Source: Duncaniella muricolitica (GTDB taxonomy: Bacteria > Bacteroidota > Bacteroidia > Bacteroidales > Muribaculaceae). From it: a stretch of DNA of 64,000 nt. Below are positions 61,316-64,000 of the stretch, piece after piece. Numbering within the stretch: position 1 is the stretch's first letter; each line of letters opens with the position of its first letter. The stretch spans positions 3,782,001 to 3,846,000 of the forward strand of contig CP061009.1 of assembly GCA_025808375.1 (NCBI GenBank), given 5' to 3'. Position numbers and translations under genes: made by a program. The notes under the pieces are model-generated. The model worked only from the letters and a program-made list of their open reading frames with translations. It was not told the DNA's origin and ran no database searches.

Positions 61316-62021
61316 GCCAAAATAGTGGCCCGAGCCGAAAATTTCGGTGCATATGTCAGAGGATTAAATAGTGCGACCGAAGGCGTCCGACAGGACGCAG
61401 ATTTGATAGTAACCGTGTACACCGAAGCGCAGCGGAGGTGTGCACGGAGTGGCATGCTATACAAAAATGAGGGTGTTGCAAAACTCCCAATGCAGATAAT
61501 TTGCAGACTGTTGTAGCAAGGAAAGGCCCGTAGGGCCTGTGCGAGCTTAGGCCATGGCAAGCACCCGCGCAAGCGGTGCGCAGCCATGGTACAAAAAATT
61601 ATCCACAGAATGTGCCGCGTAGCGGTACAACAATACAAGCGTATCAAAACGTTAAGTCGCAGCGAATTACCATCATGACATTTTGTTGCACCGCTACGCG
61701 GCGCATCGTCTTATATCTGTCTTTATACCATGGCTGCGCACCGCTTACGCGGGTGCTTGCCATGGCCTAAGCTCGCACAGGCCCTACGGGCCTTTCCTTG
61801 CTACAACAGTCCACAAATTATCTGCTTTGGGAGTTCTGCAACACCCTCTTACCTTGCTACAACAGTCTACAAATTATCTGCTTTCGGGTGTTTTGCAACA
61901 CCCTCGGTTATCGGGAGAGGGGGATGTACAGCTATCGCGCCCGATAATCGGCATCTTATCGCAACATTTAATCTTCGGATATATACACCGAAGTTTTCGT
62001 CTTGGGCCGGTTTTGTGCCGG
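61316..62021. repeat. large nested palindrome (three layers of inverted repeats)
   Basis: Outer layer: 61316-61384 and 61955-62021 pair with divergence (shared AAAATTTCGGTG-like and AGGATTAAAT-like blocks). Middle layer: 61469-61590 and 61726-61848 are near-perfect inverted arms of about 122 bases, starting GAGGGTGTTGCAAAACTCCC. Inner layer: GCCGCGTAGCGG with its inverse at 61612-61632 and 61684-61703. A third, direct partial copy of the right outer end (CCTTGCTACAACAGTC to TGCAACACCCTC) follows at 61853-61904. The spacer 61228-62115 has no credible gene; short frames across the arms mirror each other. Confidence 0.85.
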
Positions 62022-62115
62022 CTTATCGGCTAAAAAGGGGTGTTGGTGGATTTTATTTGGCCCTGGTGAGGGAGTCGGCTAATTTTGAGGATGTAAACCA
62101 AACATCCACTGACTT

Positions 62116-62670
62116 ATGAGAACTCTTACACTTGCAGTCATGCTTGGTCTGACGGCCCTTTGCGGGACTGTCGCGGCCAAAGCCCAGGCCCCCGAATCGG
62201 AACGCATCATCCGCGAGATGCGCAGCCGCGACCCTCAGCCTTACATTTCGCCCGAACGCAAGGCCCAGATGCTCACCGAACGCATGGACTCGCTGCTCGG
62301 CCTTGACAAAAAACAGTATAAAAAACTGTACAAAATCAATCTCAAAGAGGCGCGCCGACAGGCCGAAAATGCCGAGTCGAGTCCCTTCCGCATGGGCGGA
62401 CATCCGGGCGAGGGTGGCGGACGGCCGCCGCGAGGCAACGGCATGGGACCGGGCGGTCCCGGCGGCGGACGGCCACCGCACGATTTCGACGGCAATCATG
62501 GCGGTCCGCAACACGAACGCGGACTCTCGCCCGAAGATATGGAGAAAATAAAGCAGAAGGAAGCCAAAGAACGCGAAAAGACCGAGAAGAAAATCAAAAA
62601 GATTCTGACCTCCGAGCAATATGAACGCTGGCTCAACGCCAACACCCGCCCGCCCCGCGACAAAGTGTAG
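62116..62670 (+). CDS. CpxP/Spy-like periplasmic protein (DUF4890 type) with Gly/Pro-rich insert
   Basis: 184 residues: signal peptide (LAVMLGLTALCGTVAAKAQA), a helical part with MLTERMDSLLGLDKKQYKKL, then a low-complexity insert of Gly, Pro and Arg (GGGRPPRGNGMGPGGPGGGR, about residues 98-130), and a C-terminal helix pair with LSPEDMEKIKQKEAKEREK and ILTSEQYERWLN. The QYERW and LTxEQ helical repeats recall the Spy/CpxP and DUF4890 group of small periplasmic chaperone or stress proteins common in Bacteroidales. That assignment is by pattern only. A strong convergent hairpin follows. Confidence 0.75.
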   Translation: MRTLTLAVMLGLTALCGTVAAKAQAPESERIIREMRSRDPQPYISPERKAQMLTERMDSLLGLDKKQYKKLYKINLKEARRQAENAESSPFRMGGHPGEGGGRPPRGNGMGPGGPGGGRPPHDFDGNHGGPQHERGLSPEDMEKIKQKEAKEREKTEKKIKKILTSEQYERWLNANTRPPRDKV

Positions 62671-62692
62671 ACGCTCCATACCATATACACTA

Positions 62693-62757
62693 GAGAACGG
62701 GAGAAACGATTGTTGATTGGTGTGATCTTTTGATGTCAACAATCGTTCTCCCGTTCT
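62693..62757. terminator. bidirectional hairpin terminator
   Basis: Arms AGAACGGGAGAAACGATTGT plus TGA and the inverse (TCAACAATCGTTCTCCCGTT then CT) with a 19-base loop, one mismatch, followed by a T-rich stretch on the plus strand. It lies between convergent genes and can serve both. Confidence 0.85.
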
Positions 62758-62795
62758 ATTTTTATTTTAGAGGGATTAGAGGGTTTAATAACCTC

Positions 62796-64000
62796 TTATT
62801 CCTCGGGGGCAAACATAGGATCCCACGGCGGCAGGAGCACGGGCTGCTGACGCAGTATCTTCTCGACCTCGGGGGTGATGTATTTCTTGTTGACCACCAC
62901 GCGGAAGAGATATTCGTCAAACCATCGGTCGGTCATGATGAGATGGCCGTCGTTGGCTCCGGCCCCCCAACTGTTCTCGACCATCCACTTGCGGGGATTG
63001 CCGTTGTCGTCAAGGTCGACCGCCACGAGGGTCATGGCGTGGGACGACGCGCTGGCATGGGTGCGTATCCTGTCGGCCTTGTCCATGCCGAAACGGGTGC
63101 CTAAAAGCGACTCGTAGTCATAGTTGGCGATGTCGAGCACTCCGCGGTCGCGGTCGAGATATTTCGACACGTCACACGACATGTACATGGCATTGTTGTC
63201 CTTGATCGATGCGATGGCCATCTTCTTGATTTCATCAGCGGGAAGATTGACATAGGTCCAGTTTTTGCCATCGTAGGCATGACGGTCAAACTCGATTTCA
63301 TACAGCCGGCCATACTCGCGCGAGGGGTCGTTCATGAGCATCACGTAATCGTTTTTCAGGTCGTTGCCTGCAAAACGCTGATAGAACTCCTGCGGAGTGT
63401 AGGTGCGGGTGTCGACCGCATTGCCGTCCTTGTCGCGACGGGTCCAGGAGAACTGCACGGGAGGCTCGCCGAGATTGAGGGCAAGGATACGGTATACCTC
63501 GCCGAGCATCTCGAGTTTGCGGGCCTCGAGAGCTTTCTTGTCGGCCCCTTCGGCTGCAAGACGGCGCAGGATGAGGCCGTCCTCGCGCAGACGCCAGCCA
63601 AGGAGCTGACGCATGCGGGCGGTGTTTTTGCTCGAAGCGGTCTCGCCCATCACTTCGATGGGCACCACGCCATATTTCATGAGTATGTCGGCCACGCCCG
63701 TATACTGTCCGCCGTCGCTGAGCGCGTTGGCAAAAAGCCAGTCGACCTTACGGTCATCGGCCGGGAGCGAAGCCGTGTCGATAATGCCCTGGAGAAAGAG
63801 ATTGGACTTCTCGAGCTGATCCCAGAAAAATCCATAGCACTGCGAGAGCTCGAGTTTAGGCAAATCATGCTCGGCCATCATCTGGGCCCTGAGCACATTA
63901 AGCCCCGTGAAGAGCCAGCAGCGGCCCGACTTAAGCTGGTTGGTGATACCCTTGCTGGGCACACGGTACGAGAAGTGTGTGTCGAAATTGTTTTTGTTTT
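62796..64000 (-). CDS. C1B aminopeptidase (BleH/PepC type), 5' end outside the window
   Basis: The frame is open to the window end, so the N-terminus is missing; upstream of the GTG at 63962 the residues NNFDTHFSYRV continue the homology. Catalytic Cys is in SGRCWLFTGLN, His in ASSHAMTLVAVD and Asn in MVENSWG. The LSQCYGFFWDQLEKSN block and the C-terminal part are those of bleomycin hydrolase/PepC enzymes, which in Bacteroidota are often secreted or periplasmic; no signal can be judged here. It trims N-terminal residues from peptides and may complement the prolyl oligopeptidase. Confidence 0.95.
   Translation of the reverse strand, partial: NKNNFDTHFSYRVPSKGITNQLKSGRCWLFTGLNVLRAQMMAEHDLPKLELSQCYGFFWDQLEKSNLFLQGIIDTASLPADDRKVDWLFANALSDGGQYTGVADILMKYGVVPIEVMGETASSKNTARMRQLLGWRLREDGLILRRLAAEGADKKALEARKLEMLGEVYRILALNLGEPPVQFSWTRRDKDGNAVDTRTYTPQEFYQRFAGNDLKNDYVMLMNDPSREYGRLYEIEFDRHAYDGKNWTYVNLPADEIKKMAIASIKDNNAMYMSCDVSKYLDRDRGVLDIANYDYESLLGTRFGMDKADRIRTHASASSHAMTLVAVDLDDNGNPRKWMVENSWGAGANDGHLIMTDRWFDEYLFRVVVNKKYITPEVEKILRQQPVLLPPWDPMFAPEE

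Noticed and set aside
61576..62119. Short open frames across the palindrome
   Set aside because: They mirror each other on the inverted arms, lack homology and are byproducts of the repeat.

Overview
The window looks like a chromosomal segment of a GC-rich member of the Bacteroidales, tentatively Muribaculaceae-like. Three things point there. It carries a type IX secretion (T9SS) gene cluster, which is confined to the Bacteroidota. It has Bacteroidota-type promoters (TTTG, about 20 bases, TAnnTTTG) in front of many genes. It also has family-typical genes: DUF4292, a DUF4105 lipoprotein acyltransferase-like gene, long SecA, bifunctional malic enzyme, and the M23/TPR/dut cluster. Genus cannot be fixed from sequence alone.

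Layout. 1-11.8 kb: end of porX, then tsaE, birA, xseA, porT, porP/sprF, porK, porL, porM, porN and a family 2 glycosyltransferase, all on +. 11.9-17.1 kb (-): an AT-richer unknown gene, sufS-sufD-sufC (no sufB beside them), and a LexA-like S24 repressor. 17.3-20 kb: tRNA-Pro, an EamA transporter, and a decayed IS4-type element sitting inside a dispersed hairpin repeat. 20-36.2 kb: a cytidylate-kinase-like gene (-), then SurA/PpiC-type isomerase, OstA-like protein, mutL, DUF4105 acyltransferase-like gene, a degenerate alkaline-phosphatase-fold protein, secA, an orphan secreted protein and maeB. 36.5-44.2 kb (-): EnvC-like M23 protein, DUF4292 lipoprotein, TPR protein, dUTPase, BamE-like lipoprotein, prolyl oligopeptidase. 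44.5-47.8 kb (+): ECF sigma factor, porin, a mini-protein that is almost only a T9SS-type C-terminal domain, and a lipid kinase. 48.2-53.1 kb: tRNA-Ala, WYL regulator, pabA / pabB-pabC, an internally deleted MFS gene and a patatin. 53.1-56.1 kb (-): a three-gene operon (DUF262, DUF3696-type ATPase, PLD-like protein) that looks like an anti-phage or genome-conflict system. 56.2-64 kb: ruvX, def, aldo/keto reductase plus pectate lyase, orphan genes, a 700-bp nested palindrome, a CpxP/Spy-like protein, and the C-terminal part of a C1B aminopeptidase.

Working together. PorX (regulator), PorT and PorP (outer membrane) and PorK-L-M-N (core ring and motor) are most of a T9SS, and the 109-residue CTD-like protein could be one of its clients. 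Isomerase, OstA-like, DUF4105, EnvC-like, BamE-like and DUF4292 genes all serve envelope assembly. The suf and pab genes are metabolic housekeeping blocks.

The strongest candidate for something undescribed is the 53.1-56.1 kb operon. Other notable items are the nested palindrome at 61.3-62.0 kb, the apparent pseudoenzyme at 27.4-29.1 kb, the orphan CTD protein at 46.5 kb, and the 7- to 9-bp tandem repeats between genes. Promoter and hairpin calls are by eye; product calls come from motif recognition without database searches.
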